A model generated the notes under the pieces. The model did not search any database. It worked only from the letters and a program-made list of their open reading frames with translations, and had not been told where the DNA came from. The position numbers were made by a program, and so were the translations under genes. DNA of 64,000 nt. It comes from Tritrichomonas musculus (lineage: Eukaryota; Parabasalia; Tritrichomonadida; Tritrichomonadidae). Below, one piece after another: positions 42,917-53,184 of the stretch; within the stretch, counting starts at the first letter, position 1; the number at the start of each line of letters is the position of its first letter. The DNA is taken from the NCBI GenBank assembly GCA_039105265.1, contig JAPFFF010000007.1:1116001-1180000 (forward strand). Direction: 5' to 3'.

Positions 42917-43551
42917 TTATTCTTTTAACAAAAATCGATTATAATTCATTGAATCTTTGAAAATAGGTTAAAATTTCTAAAAGGCCAAATTTATAATATG
43001 AGATTTCATTATTTCATTTATAAATTTTTGAATAAATTATATATTCCATCAGTTTTTAAAGCATTAATACATCCAATTGGGAACATGGTTTTACTATATT
43101 CATTAAGATTAGCGAACTTAACAAATAGATTAAAACCAGTTATCATTGGATGATTGAAACCTTTTCATAATATCACTCAATTTGAGGAAAAGCACACACA
43201 CAAATATATATAAATAAACAAATATAACAGCTAAAGAATCATTAAACAAAATAATCATACATAATATACATTTATTATTGAGCAATAATCGTTCATAGCA
43301 TATTTCATACTCTCGAATGCAATATATAACTCAAAATGCATTTGAATGCCATTCTAAAATTTTCATTCAAGGAATAAACAACATATCTAAAATCAAAGAA
43401 TATAATGAACACACAGAAAAAAACTATTAATACATCCCTCTTCATATATGATTGAAGAGCCATTATTTTTTTTTGAACCTACTACAAAATAATTAATGTT
43501 ACTTATTATCATTTTCCCTGATACATTATAATAATTATTTTTAAAATATTT
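42917..43551. other. Intergenic AT-rich spacer
   Basis: It contains short dinucleotide runs (CACACACACAA near 43193, ATATATATA near 43205) and no coding signal. Confidence 0.5.
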
Positions 43552-44979
43552 TTATTTGCCAAAACGCGAATTATTAGATGACTGCTCTTGCTGATCAGAT
43601 GACAATTGGGTATCTTTATCATTATTCATCGATTTCATCAAATTATAGTTATGGCTTGCTGTATTTTCTTGATTGAAAATATCTACTTTGCGAAAGCTAA
43701 ACTGTATCTGGGGTTTTACAAACCGGTGGCGAATAGTTGCATTTTTTCTCAATGGATCTTTCATATCATTGAATGAAATACAAGAATCAACAGGTATTTG
43801 AAAAGGATATGGCCAAGGTTCTTCGAAAGATAGCGAAGATACATTATAAAAAGAAATCGTATTTTTACCATAGAAATGAACTGTACTTGGGAAAGGAGCT
43901 AATTCATCAATTATATTATCCAGAAAATAAAAACCGTTAATTTTTTCGAATTCAAAATCATCGTCAATTGGTATTGAAATACTATTTTCATCTTTCAAAT
44001 CAAGAAGCTCGAATTTGTTAACATCTTCAGCATTAAAATAAAGATATTTTTCTTGATCACGAAGAGCTACAAGGACTAAAGTGTGATAAATGCTTGAGGC
44101 AACATTACAGTCATTTAAGTTCGTCTTTTTCGATAGAGAATTTTCGAAATAAAAACTTTTTAATTTATTATTTTCATAATTGTAAAGACTAAAAATATAT
44201 TTTGCATCATTACCGATGGAAATGATAAATGCTTTATCTTGGTATACGTTAACAATGCTGATATTATTGGGAAAAATCCGCTTTTTAAATGTAATACTAT
44301 GCTTACCGGTACATTGAAAAAGATAGTCTTCACTTATAAATAAAATATGCCCTTTTGTTGTAATTGTAAAACAACTAACATCAGAATAAATGAGCTCAAA
44401 TTCTTTGGTAAGGAAATTATATGTGAATAAGGTATGATTGGAACTTAAATTAACAATTTCGTTTGGCCGGCTTTTTGACCATTTAGTAATTAAATTTCCG
44501 CCATTGGTGATTTCTATGTTTTGATAGAGTTGAGCATTTTTTAAGGATACCATCGAAATACCTTCAGCGGAATTAATGCAAATGAGAGGGTATTCAGTGT
44601 TTTCAATGATTTTAATGGATTGAATAGATTTTGATTGAATTTGGGATGACCACAAAAATTGTGGAATGTTATCAAAAATTGATGCAGCTTCACATTTCCC
44701 ACTTAACTTTGACGATATCTGAAACATTTGGTTAATTTCATAGGTTTCTATTCGATTGGATACTTCATTGTAAATACAAACGACTCCAAAAAGCGAAGAA
44801 ATGTCATGCAGAAAAGGCTTTATTTCGATATTTCCTATAAAATTCGTATTTCGATTTTTTAAAAAACTAATTTTGTCTGGTTCTTTCTTAATTGGGAATA
44901 GTTCAAGTTCTGGAGGTTTTTCTGCATTGGAATGTGGCAATTTAATTGTTGCAGTTGTATTGATAATAACATTTTCCAT
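43552..44979 (-). CDS. Hypothetical protein, possibly beta-propeller
   Basis: This 475-residue protein uses the ATG at 44979 (a GTG upstream would add six residues). It contains many short beta-strand-like blocks of similar type (FGVVCIYNEV, YPLICINSAEGISMVSL, CFTITTKGHILFISEDYLFQC, KAFIISIGNDAKYIFSLYNYE, HTLVLVALRDQEKYLYF). These resemble WD40/RCC1-like blades but without clear motifs, so a nucleoporin- or trafficking-type propeller is plausible. A Ser/Asn/Gln-rich tail ends in SSNNSRFGK. I do not recognise the family. Confidence 0.5.
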   Translation of the reverse strand: MENVIINTTATIKLPHSNAEKPPELELFPIKKEPDKISFLKNRNTNFIGNIEIKPFLHDISSLFGVVCIYNEVSNRIETYEINQMFQISSKLSGKCEAASIFDNIPQFLWSSQIQSKSIQSIKIIENTEYPLICINSAEGISMVSLKNAQLYQNIEITNGGNLITKWSKSRPNEIVNLSSNHTLFTYNFLTKEFELIYSDVSCFTITTKGHILFISEDYLFQCTGKHSITFKKRIFPNNISIVNVYQDKAFIISIGNDAKYIFSLYNYENNKLKSFYFENSLSKKTNLNDCNVASSIYHTLVLVALRDQEKYLYFNAEDVNKFELLDLKDENSISIPIDDDFEFEKINGFYFLDNIIDELAPFPSTVHFYGKNTISFYNVSSLSFEEPWPYPFQIPVDSCISFNDMKDPLRKNATIRHRFVKPQIQFSFRKVDIFNQENTASHNYNLMKSMNNDKDTQLSSDQQEQSSNNSRFGK

Positions 44980-45938
44980 AAAATTTTTAGGTACCACAAC
45001 CTATCAAAATTGAAAATAAAGAGCTAATATTTTATATTTATAATATTTATGTTAAGTGTAATATCAATATAAAAGATGAACAAAAAACTTAGGCAGGATA
45101 TCGCAAAAATAATATTTACAAATTATAATATTTTTTCACAATTTTTTGAGAACATATTTGTTTTAATCCATTGAATATTAAAAATAAATATAATAATAAT
45201 AATCACTCAATCCACTTTTACTAAAAACGCAAACGCTCAATTTGGATGTTCACAAGTGGATTTGCATGCCATTCTGTGTTAATCCAAATGTTAACCATAT
45301 AAACAAGTCTAATCTTTGAAATTTTAAATTGATCTTTCTACCAACATAATATCTAAATATATTTTGTTAGTGGCTCATGTAACCCTTCGGCGGTTTTGTA
45401 AACTACGGCGACATCACTTATTTTTAAATAGTTTATGCCGATTTTTGGAATTAAGGCGCATGGAGTTGAAATTACGGTATATAAAAAACGGCAACTTTTT
45501 CAAATAATAAATGGTCATGTTAAAACTTTTTGAATATTTGCTTTGAATACTTTATATTATATATATAAAAAATTCTTTTTAATAAACTAAACCAATTTAT
45601 TACAGAAATTAATCTCACTTGCATATGGTTGTCCTTGCAGTTATATAAGTTGATTTTATTCAACATCAGCATAACATGACTCACTCAAATCATCTTCGCC
45701 TGCTCAAATCAATTATCCATTTTCAATCTCATAACTTTTTCAGGAGACTGAAGAGTCTCCTCCATTTATTATCAAACGTGTAATAAAAAAATACTAATAA
45801 ATAATTATATTAATTGAACTTAAAAGATTTTGAAAAAATAATATAATTTAATTTCTTCTCAAAATCGACCATATAAAATGCGGCAATTGAATAGAGAGGT
45901 TTCGGCAAAATTACAGATTTGACAACGGCACTCTCCAA
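44980..45938. other. Spacer at left edge of nested Mavericks
   Basis: No gene. A perfect 8-bp hairpin (AGGAGACT-GAAG-AGTCTCCT) lies at 45742-45761. The sequence is richer in C/G islands than other spacers: about 45383-45420 and 45920-45960 contain CGGC-rich pieces (AACTACGGC occurs twice, at about 45402 and 45936) next to the first Maverick gene. I found no inverted repeat to the right side, so the true left end of the outermost element cannot be placed. Confidence 0.4.
45742..45761. repeat. Perfect 8-bp hairpin
   Basis: AGGAGACT (45742-45749), loop GAAG, then AGTCTCCT (45754-45761). It is isolated in AT-rich DNA 180 bases left of the first Maverick gene. A terminator or recombination role is possible but unsupported. 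Confidence 0.5.
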
Positions 45939-46399
45939 CTACGGCCTACGGCCGTAAGGGTTAGGCTCATGTTTTAATTCTTCCAACGCTTTTAATCTTT
46001 TGTCTAGGTCATCAGTTGTATCATGATAAACTAAATCATTAATGCTACGTTTACCAATTTTATAATTGACTGCGTTTGATTTGATGACATATGACACGTT
46101 TGATTGTTCATCCATGTTGAATGTCGTCCATGTTAACGCTGCTATATTATCACCTACAATATCTACACCACCTTTTGCCATTACCCATTCATCACCAATT
46201 AGCTGTGGTTCATCATATGGACTAAAAATGATTTTCAAATTGTATGAATTTGTTTGTTATTATTTGATGTAAAGCTAACTATCAATGAACCAGAATAAAT
46301 AGGATGTTCAAATGTTATTATTAACAAATTTTGTGATTGGTCATCTGGTAGTGTGCAATTATTAATAGCTACATCAACAAAATCCGATAACTTGACCAT
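45939..46399 (-). pseudogene. Maverick (level C) small gene, frameshifted
   Basis: The natural ATG is at 46399, just 6 bases after the stop of the upstream gene. The first half reads MVKLSDFVDVAINNCTLPDD and beta-like sequence to about 46240. There a frame change (a TGA at about 46229 otherwise) continues as IIFSPYDEPQLIGDEWVM, then LTWTTFNMDEQSNVSYVI, to the stop at 45939. Beta-rich composition and position after the large gene suggest a virion component, but I recognise no family. Confidence 0.55.
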
Positions 46400-48170
46400 T
46401 CCTTGTTAATCTTTTTTATATGCTACATCTTGTAATTGGTTATTAATATTATCCAATTGATGACATACAACATTAAAACATGGTTTCATTGAATCACGGT
46501 AATAAATATAAACATCATTCAACGTCGCATATGACGCAATCATTGCATGTGGATTGTTTGCACTCTCTTCATTATCGTCAGCATATAATGAACTGAATTT
46601 TGGTTTAACATGAGTGGCATGAATCCATAATTTCAATTTAACAAATCCATCAGTGTTTGTCATTCTTGTATTTTCAATTGGTACATCAATTAAATTCTCA
46701 GTATAATCAACTGCTGCTACTTCAACTGATGATTCTGATGATTCAGCTAATCTAGTGTATCCGTTATTAAAAAAAATCCAAAGTTTTCCCATACCAATTG
46801 ATATATATCTACCTGTTAGTTCAAGAGTGTTTCCAATCGATAACGCAGTTGATGCAGCTGTTAATACTAAAGCAATATCAGTTTTGATGTTCAATGATTT
46901 AACTTTGGTCTCGAGATGTGAAACTCTATTTTTGACATCAGACATTTCAACATCCAAATTATCAACACGCTTTGTTATCTTGTCAACATCATAAACTATA
47001 ACATCTTGTGTATTTGCTACTATATTTAAATCACTTCTCATCGTTGTTATATTGTCAGCTGTGATTATTTTTGATGATGTGATATTATAGTCAGTATACA
47101 ACGTTGTTGCAGCATTTGGATATGGAGATATTGTGTAAAACTGTTGGTCAATGATATATTTGAATGGATTTGTTGTTGGAGCCCAATTAATTTCTTCGAT
47201 TGGTCTCAACATCTTTCGATTCAAATGTAGTGTTATGTCTTTTGTTGTTATATTTGAAGATTCAAATTTGGCTCCTAGTTTTTGAATAACCTTTTTTATT
47301 GTCTTCAATATGATGTAATATGCTTGAGGTCCGCTTGTGTATTCCTCCAGTGGTTCATTAGTTATATACAAATCACAAATGAATTTATTTGTTATACCTC
47401 CAATATTGACGAACATATGAAGCTCTTTCATTCTATTGATATAACTATTGATGATTTGTTTTTTCAATGCATCACTTTTAGCTTTAACATTAATTGCAAC
47501 ATTTATTTGAGCGTGATAATAGTTAACCTCCAAATGTTTATCAAACACGTTATTAAATCCACCAAGTGATAACATGCTTTTCAATGACGGCAATCCATCA
47601 CGTGCGACATCAAAATGTTCATTGTTGTCATACAATCCATCAAATGTAATTGTTGTTCGTTTGTCTTCTAATATTTTTTTGAAAACTGTTTTATCATCAT
47701 CTGTGTCGATATTGAATCAATTTTTGATAATGTAATCATTGAATTCATTTTTCTCAAGTGCGATAACAAAAAGTCACTGTTGGTCCCAATGTTTGACCGC
47801 ATCAATTGCATCTTCAGCTTATGATTTCGCTTGTATATTATCACCAACCCATTTATCACCATCCCAAGTCAACAGCCAAGTGTTATTAAAACAATGTTCA
47901 GTGAATGTAAATTCCATGCCGTTTGGTAATGAATAGCTATCAGGAATATTAAACGTCATTGAATAATTATCATCAGATTCATTAATATATGACGGTTTAT
48001 AGAAATACGCAATATTTGATTCATGCAACTTCAAAGCATTTCTTGCATTAATGATATCACATATAATTTCAGGAATTGTTGATTCAATAGTGTTTTGATT
48101 CAAAAGATACATGATTGATATTTCACCCTGAAGATAATATTTCATTAATTCAATTGATGATTGTTTATCA

Positions 48171-48175
48171 ATAGC
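48171..48175. other. Target duplication of element A (left copy)
   Basis: ATAGC precedes the left end of A and is repeated at 61451-61455. Mavericks make 5-6 bp duplications. Confidence 0.75.
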
Positions 48176-48488
48176 AGTAGTATAGGATAGTGTGGTGTTT
48201 CACACCACACTACACACATGAAACTTACACTTTTTGTTGATTTTAATAACGAAAAATACAAAATGACAATCAAGAAGAGATGTCATGATTTACGTCTCGT
48301 GGTGCTTATGATTTAATGTATAACCTCGATGTCAGAGCTGTTGGTGATGTTTCAACAATTGATACAACAAATGATATTCATAAATTGCCATTCATCAGAT
48401 GATGCACAAATGAAATATAATTTATTGATATCATAAATGAAACGACTAACTGACCCGATCGATTACACACCAATACCAAAAGAATACG
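48176..48488. repeat. Left terminal inverted repeat of A
   Basis: Three blocks match the right end in inverted order: about 48176-48274, 48317-48353, and 48408-48484. The last block includes the start of the 48437 gene (first 17 codons almost identical to the 53444 gene). The right copy has about 375 extra bases (with an HNH gene) between blocks one and two. Identity is high but not perfect. Confidence 0.7.
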
Positions 48489-49453
48489 TGTTCTTCAGGG
48501 AAGATGGAAAGCAAGACAATGACACACCAAATAGATTTTATTTTAACTTGCCTGCTGATTGGTGTACTGTAGACAAAGAAGAGACTATTATCGGCTTTCA
48601 CACGATATGGATGTTAGCGAGACGTCGTAAATTGGAATTCAATATCAAAGTCAAAAAATATTTCAGAAATAACACATCAAAAGTGAGTCAAGTTGAATGT
48701 AATATTATTTCATGGCTACCAACAGACAAGGATTTGAGAGAAGTATGGAAAGATATGAATGAACAATTGAATATCGCTTTTAGACATTACAATAATTATC
48801 AATGGAAAGAAGGTTATCCAAAGTTTTTCATCAATGATGAAGAGATACCCGAGATGTATATCAAAAATCAAAAACGAATTAGAGACGTTCAAATGGATGG
48901 ATACTATGACTACAACAAAAAGATGTTTATCGAAACTATTTATTCAGCAGCGAATGAACTAAAGGAAGATGAAGTAGATGAAGATGATAAAAATAAATTA
49001 TGTAATGTTGAAATAGATATTAAATTTAAATATAGACATTATGACAAAAATAACAAAGAACAGTATAACGAACCACATGTGAAATGCGATTTTGCGGATA
49101 TCATGAATGTTGGCTTTGAGCCATTTCAAAATGACCCGAACAATTATATGGACATCACTGATGACAAGGTTGAAGGAAAATGGATGAAAGAAATTAAATT
49201 TGAGAATGTATGGGATAGACACAGTTGCAAAGTGTATTCATCAATAGCTGAAGAAACAAGCAAGGGATATGTTGGAAATAGTTATCAAAACTTCTCACCA
49301 ATCAAATATTTCAAATTGAATTCTACTGACCAAACATTTTGGATTGAATTTTATAGTGGTCGTAATTATAAAATGCCTGTCAAATTACCAGTTAGTGAAA
49401 GTTTTATGATTGAAATGCAGATGATGAATCATCAGAAGTTGTTATATATATAA
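48437..49453 (+). CDS. Maverick structural-protein candidate (A)
   Basis: This is a 338-residue protein. Its first 17 residues lie inside the left TIR and match the start of the 53181-53444 gene (both MKxLTDPIDYTPIPKEY, x = R/Q). The rest is beta-rich: FYFNLPADWCTVDKEET, then LEFNIKVKKYF, then VEIDIKFKYRHYDKNNK, then FWIEFYSGRNYKMPVKLPV. It looks like a jelly-roll virion protein of the Maverick type (penton/minor or shortened major capsid), but sequence alone does not fix which. It stops one base before the integrase ATG, so the two genes are tightly packed. An alternative is another structural or host-interaction protein. Confidence 0.5.
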   Translation: MKRLTDPIDYTPIPKEYVFFREDGKQDNDTPNRFYFNLPADWCTVDKEETIIGFHTIWMLARRRKLEFNIKVKKYFRNNTSKVSQVECNIISWLPTDKDLREVWKDMNEQLNIAFRHYNNYQWKEGYPKFFINDEEIPEMYIKNQKRIRDVQMDGYYDYNKKMFIETIYSAANELKEDEVDEDDKNKLCNVEIDIKFKYRHYDKNNKEQYNEPHVKCDFADIMNVGFEPFQNDPNNYMDITDDKVEGKWMKEIKFENVWDRHSCKVYSSIAEETSKGYVGNSYQNFSPIKYFKLNSTDQTFWIEFYSGRNYKMPVKLPVSESFMIEMQMMNHQKLLYI

Positions 49454-49454
49454 A

Positions 49455-50543
49455 ATGACTTTCAAATCAATTGAAGATTTATATAATCGTTTTCCATGGC
49501 GGACACCGTCTAAATTTGTACCACTAGCGAAAAGATATGGATTTAATGAAAAGGAAGCTCGAGAATATTTGAAAAATAATATCATTCATGATGTAGTACC
49601 AGACAAACCAAAATATATGAACATCTATTCAAAACATCCTGGAGGATATCAAATGGACACGTTCATTAATAACAGACGAAAGAATGAATTAAATTATTTG
49701 ATGTTCATTAATATAAACACACGCAAAGCTTACAGTTATCCATTGGTTGGGAAAGGAGCAAAAACAATAATTGATGCATTTAATAAATTCATTGATGATG
49801 TCAAAAATGTATATTCAATAACGTCAGACCAAGACACAGCATATTTGTCAAATGAATTCTTGGATTACATTAAATCAAAGAACATTATTTATAGAACAAC
49901 AGAAGACAATAATCATAATGTACTCGGAATAATAAATCGATTCATGAGAACAATTAGGGATATGATAGGTGAAAATAGATATATTGCTGAAGATGAAATG
50001 AAATCATTAATTGAAGCATATAATGAAACACCGCACAAATCATTGAATAATAGAGCACCAAATGATATAACAGAAGATGATGAAATGGAATATATTAAAA
50101 AAATGTCTAAAAATAATCCATATGATTATAAGCCTGATGATAGAGTGAGAATAGTTAACATTGATGGTCCATCGTGGGCGAAGGCAAAAAGACGTTCACG
50201 TGTTAGCAAAGAGGCATATATAGTTGATTCGAAAGTTGGTAATCAATTTATGATTAAAGCTAAAGATAAATCAGTTGATAAATATCCTGGATATCAATTA
50301 GTGAAGACAGATAATAAAAATATCGCTGAGACATTGAAGGATGGTAAACGTGGAATTATTGACAAAATAACTGGCTACAATAAAAAATTGAATCAATATC
50401 AAGTCGTTTATGAAGGCGGCGTGAAAGATAAAATAGCAGCGAGAAATTTGAGAGAAGGCAATCCAGCGATGCTAAGTCGAATGGAACGTGAATATTGGAG
50501 CAAACAACAAACGATACCACCGCAAATATTAAAATGGTCTTAA
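49455..50543 (+). CDS. Maverick retroviral-type integrase (A)
   Basis: This is a 362-residue protein. The RVE core shows D68 (GGYQMDTFINN) and D125 (ITSDQDTAYLSNEF). Exactly 35 residues after D125 stands N161 in LGIINRF, where DD35E predicts the catalytic Glu. Either this family uses a different acidic residue or this copy is impaired. Residues 28-50 resemble the start of the zinc-binding/N-terminal region. A C-terminal SH3/chromodomain-like part (KPDDRVRIVNIDGPSWAKAK, then RGIIDKITGYNKKLNQYQV) is typical of Maverick integrases. It would insert the linear element and make the 5-6 bp duplications seen around A and B. It is preceded by ATATATATAAA (a promoter motif shared with the ATPase). It starts one base after the upstream gene. 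Confidence 0.9.
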   Translation: MTFKSIEDLYNRFPWRTPSKFVPLAKRYGFNEKEAREYLKNNIIHDVVPDKPKYMNIYSKHPGGYQMDTFINNRRKNELNYLMFININTRKAYSYPLVGKGAKTIIDAFNKFIDDVKNVYSITSDQDTAYLSNEFLDYIKSKNIIYRTTEDNNHNVLGIINRFMRTIRDMIGENRYIAEDEMKSLIEAYNETPHKSLNNRAPNDITEDDEMEYIKKMSKNNPYDYKPDDRVRIVNIDGPSWAKAKRRSRVSKEAYIVDSKVGNQFMIKAKDKSVDKYPGYQLVKTDNKNIAETLKDGKRGIIDKITGYNKKLNQYQVVYEGGVKDKIAARNLREGNPAMLSRMEREYWSKQQTIPPQILKWS

Positions 50544-50667
50544 TCATCTTTCATATATTTATCATATATTTTTGAAAATTTATTGATGACAAAGCCTGTA
50601 ATTTCAATATACATTTGAATGATAGCCATTCGTTCCAAAAGCTTTAAATAATCTTCGAATGAAAACA

Positions 50668-50683
50668 TTTATATATAAATAAA
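50668..50683 (+). promoter_or_regulatory. Maverick promoter-like ATATATAAATAAA
   Basis: The string TATATATAAATAAA stands directly before the ATPase ATG (50684). Close relatives occur before the integrase ATG (TATATATAAA at 49445-49454) and, in the level C gene, before 61665 (GATATATAAATAAA, minus strand). The shared position 0-3 bases from the start suggests a promoter/initiator of these elements. Confidence 0.5.
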
Positions 50684-51400
50684 ATGAGCAGATTAATAAA
50701 ACAAGTTGAATCACTAATTAAAACAACATTGAAGAAAAATGAGAAAGAAATTGAAGGCGCATTGATTAAACCATTATCACCAGACTATCCATTTTCAACA
50801 AATGGTATATATTTTCTGATTGGCAAACCAGGTAGTGGCAAAACATATTGGCTATGGAAACATATTATGATAACGGAAAAGCTATTTAAACATCCATATT
50901 ATAAGAAAATCATTTTTTGTTCAACTAGTGGTAAAGCTGATAAGACATCTGAAGTGTTGAGTAAAAATATTAAAACAAAAATCAATTATGTTAGTGAAGA
51001 TGAATTGATGAATTATTTGAAGAAACATATTAAACGAAAAACGAAATATTATGCAATGGTGAAACATGTATTGTCTAAACTAAAAGAAACGTCAGAAGAG
51101 ATGGCGCGATTAATAAACAAACATTCATTGTTTGACATTGAAGATAGAATAGCTTATATTTCAAACAAGCTTGTCAAATATAACACGACATCTTATCCAT
51201 ATCATACATTGATTATACTTGATGATTGTGCTGGTAGTGATTTGTTGAAGAATGGAAATAGTGAATTCATAAGATTGTTAACAAAAACGAGACACTATAA
51301 TTTGAAATGTATAATGGCTTTTCAAACATTGAGATTCGTTCATTTGAATGCAAAACGTATGGCCTTGTCATTAAAAATTTCAGTTTCTTTAGATTTGTAA
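50684..51400 (+). CDS. FtsK/A32-type packaging ATPase (A), C-term shortened
   Basis: This 238-residue protein has Walker A GKPGSGKT at 47-54, Walker B TLIILDDC around 175-182, and the sensor-like MAFQT at 211-215, which places it in the FtsK-HerA/A32 genome-packaging ATPases found in Mavericks, adenovirus-related and nucleocytoplasmic viruses. It would power genome entry into capsids. It ends with a divergent SLKISVSLDL soon after the sensor, a little shorter than I expect, and could be clipped. The ATG follows TATATATAAATAAA. It occurs between the integrase (140 bases upstream) and a broken structural gene. Confidence 0.85.
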   Translation: MSRLIKQVESLIKTTLKKNEKEIEGALIKPLSPDYPFSTNGIYFLIGKPGSGKTYWLWKHIMITEKLFKHPYYKKIIFCSTSGKADKTSEVLSKNIKTKINYVSEDELMNYLKKHIKRKTKYYAMVKHVLSKLKETSEEMARLINKHSLFDIEDRIAYISNKLVKYNTTSYPYHTLIILDDCAGSDLLKNGNSEFIRLLTKTRHYNLKCIMAFQTLRFVHLNAKRMALSLKISVSLDL

Positions 51401-51817
51401 GCGTATAACGCAATTGTCATTTTATTCATTATTAAATTATGTTATATTCTGTTCATTCGAAACCGTCTGATTATAGCACAGTATCATTAAACATTGACAT
51501 TCCGTGGAAATATAGTTATATCAAATATTATATTTCATCCATTAACACAATGTCAAATATTTTATATTCAACGACTGATGACACTTTTGAATTCATCGAT
51601 GATGAAAAACAATTAATAAAAATAACATTTGAAAATAAATATTCATATGAAATCAAAGAATTAATTAAAAAAATGAATTCAACACAGATGAAAAATGATG
51701 AATGTGTTAATATTATAACATTTAGTGTAAACGCTGACAATAAAATAACCATGCTTTCAACAAAAGATATCACAATTAAATCTATCAGTCATCAAATAAA
51801 ACTATTAAACTTAATTA

Positions 51818-52507
51818 AATAAAGTTCGCATATAAAATAATTCAAAATTGAATATTGCATTTAAAAATTCAATGTATAAATTTATTTATATAATAATCTC
51901 ATCAATTTCTTTTAAAATTTGACGATAAAAAAAAAGACCAAAGTATTCAATTTTAAAATGATTTACGAATGCTTAACAAATGACCAAAAGGCCCATTTGA
52001 TTAGACTTTACGATGATTATGGACCAAAATGGACGTGTTTATCTCGTATAACAGGTATTAAAATATCAACGATCCGAAGCTTTATTTTAAGATATAACAC
52101 AGATGGAACTTTAAGTCCTAAACGAGGTGCTCCAAAAAAAATAACAGAAGAAATTGAAAATAATGTCATTGACTATTTTGAGAACTTGCCTGAAACAAGT
52201 TTAACCGTCGCAGCAAATAATTTTGGACTTTCAAATCCTTCCATCAAAACAATTCTCAATTCTGATGGAATTAAATACTTCAAAAAGGTCCCGATACCTA
52301 ATTTAACAAACTATCATAAAATCAAACGGCTTGTGGAAAGAAGTTAAAAAAATTCATGATTCTTATCGATTATTATAAATAAATTTTTTTTAAACTTTTT
52401 GAGAGATATAGTAACTTTTTAAAAAATAAAGTTCGCATATAAAATTTCGGTTTCTTTGAAATTAATTGAATTTTTATTAAGTTTATTTTTTATATGCGAA
52501 CTTTATT
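51818..52507. mobile_element. Internally deleted Tc1/mariner element
   Basis: It is bounded by AATAAAGTTCGCATATAAAA (51818) and its complement (ending 52507), and flanked by TA on both sides (51816-51817, 52508-52509), as for Tc1/mariner. It carries only the N-terminal part of a transposase (51958-52347). An extra direct copy of the left end at 52425 is followed by a ~60-bp segment to the right end, so the copy either has a second short derivative inserted or lost its DDE region by recombination between repeats. Confidence 0.8.
51958..52347 (+). pseudogene. Tc1/mariner transposase, N-terminal half only
   Basis: It uses the ATG at 51958 (MIYECLTNDQKAHLIRLY). Residues 1-120 contain two helix-turn-helix units: QKAHLIRLYDDYG...TCLSRITGIKISTIRSFILRY, then GTLSPKRGAPKKITEEIE (the GRPK/GAPKK linker), then TSLTVAANNFGLSNPSIKTIL. 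This is the bipartite DNA-binding domain of Tc1 transposases. The DDE/D catalytic domain is absent; the frame ends at KRLVERS. It cannot transpose itself but could bind the ends. Confidence 0.75.
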
Positions 52508-52911
52508 TAACGGAGTTTAACTGGATTATATAACACCACACTACCAATTGAAATCAAAAATAACACTCCATACATAATTCATGATTTACCAGTTTTAAAT
52601 TATGCGAATAAACTATATCTTGTATCACTACAGGGTCAGCCAGTTTATAGTTCAATTGGTGAAAAAGATTACACACCATCAGTTATTGCAAACATTGATT
52701 CAATGATTTTAAATCAAGCTCCACTTATTGTTAACTATGACCAGACAAAGCCAATAAAAATAAAAACTAATAGCGATTCATTAAAATATCTTGAAATGCG
52801 TCTCGTTGATTTTATGTATCAGCCAATTAAACTAATGACCCCACTATTCATCACAATCAAAATCAAACCATCAACTGATGCAAACGTTGGAGATATCATA
52901 AGTAAATAAAT

Positions 52912-53184
52912 TTATTTATGTTCTTCAATTTGTTTCTTCATTTCTATCAATTCATTTTTTTTACGTTGACGATATTCTTTCTGTTGTCTCTTCCTTGTTT
53001 CATTTCTCTCTTCATCATTAGCGTATTTGCTTTTTCTTCCTCGCTTTGTTTCAGCTTGTGGTTTATGTTCTGTCAATTGTAGATTTTCAATAGACTTCGA
53101 TTTCGTCATTGATTTAATAATAGGTGTTTGTTTATAATTGGTGAAATCAATTTCAGTCATTTTAGACATCAATAAAAAAATCAT
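52912..53184 (-). CDS. Small basic, bZIP/AT-hook-like protein (A)
   Basis: This 90-residue protein (or 85 from the inner ATG, MSKMTEIDF) ends in a strongly basic helix: RGRKSKYANDEERNETRKRQ, then KEYRQRKKNELIEMKKQIEE. The RGRK is AT-hook-like and the rest resembles a short bZIP without a clear leucine register. It may bind the element's DNA or be a virion core protein (both inference). Its ATG overlaps the stop of the upstream gene (53181-53444), so they form a two-gene unit. It converges with the broken structural gene, 2 bases apart. Confidence 0.5.
   Translation of the reverse strand: MIFLLMSKMTEIDFTNYKQTPIIKSMTKSKSIENLQLTEHKPQAETKRGRKSKYANDEERNETRKRQQKEYRQRKKNELIEMKKQIEEHK

Larger units (their letters stand above)
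51439..52909 (+). pseudogene. Maverick structural gene (A), broken by Tc1 and frameshift
   Basis: The first part (51439-51815) reads MLYSVHSKPSDYSTVSLNID, then beta-rich segments. After the Tc1 insertion (51818-52507) the sequence continues as LYNTTLPIEIKNNTP, then SLKYLEMRLVDFMYQPIKLM, to TAA at 52907-52909. Removing the Tc1 copy with one TA still leaves a +1/-1 mismatch, explained by a missing T in GTTTAACTGG near 52513. The composition (beta-strand-rich, no catalytic motifs) and place after the ATPase make it a minor capsid or penton candidate. It is now non-functional. Confidence 0.6.
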
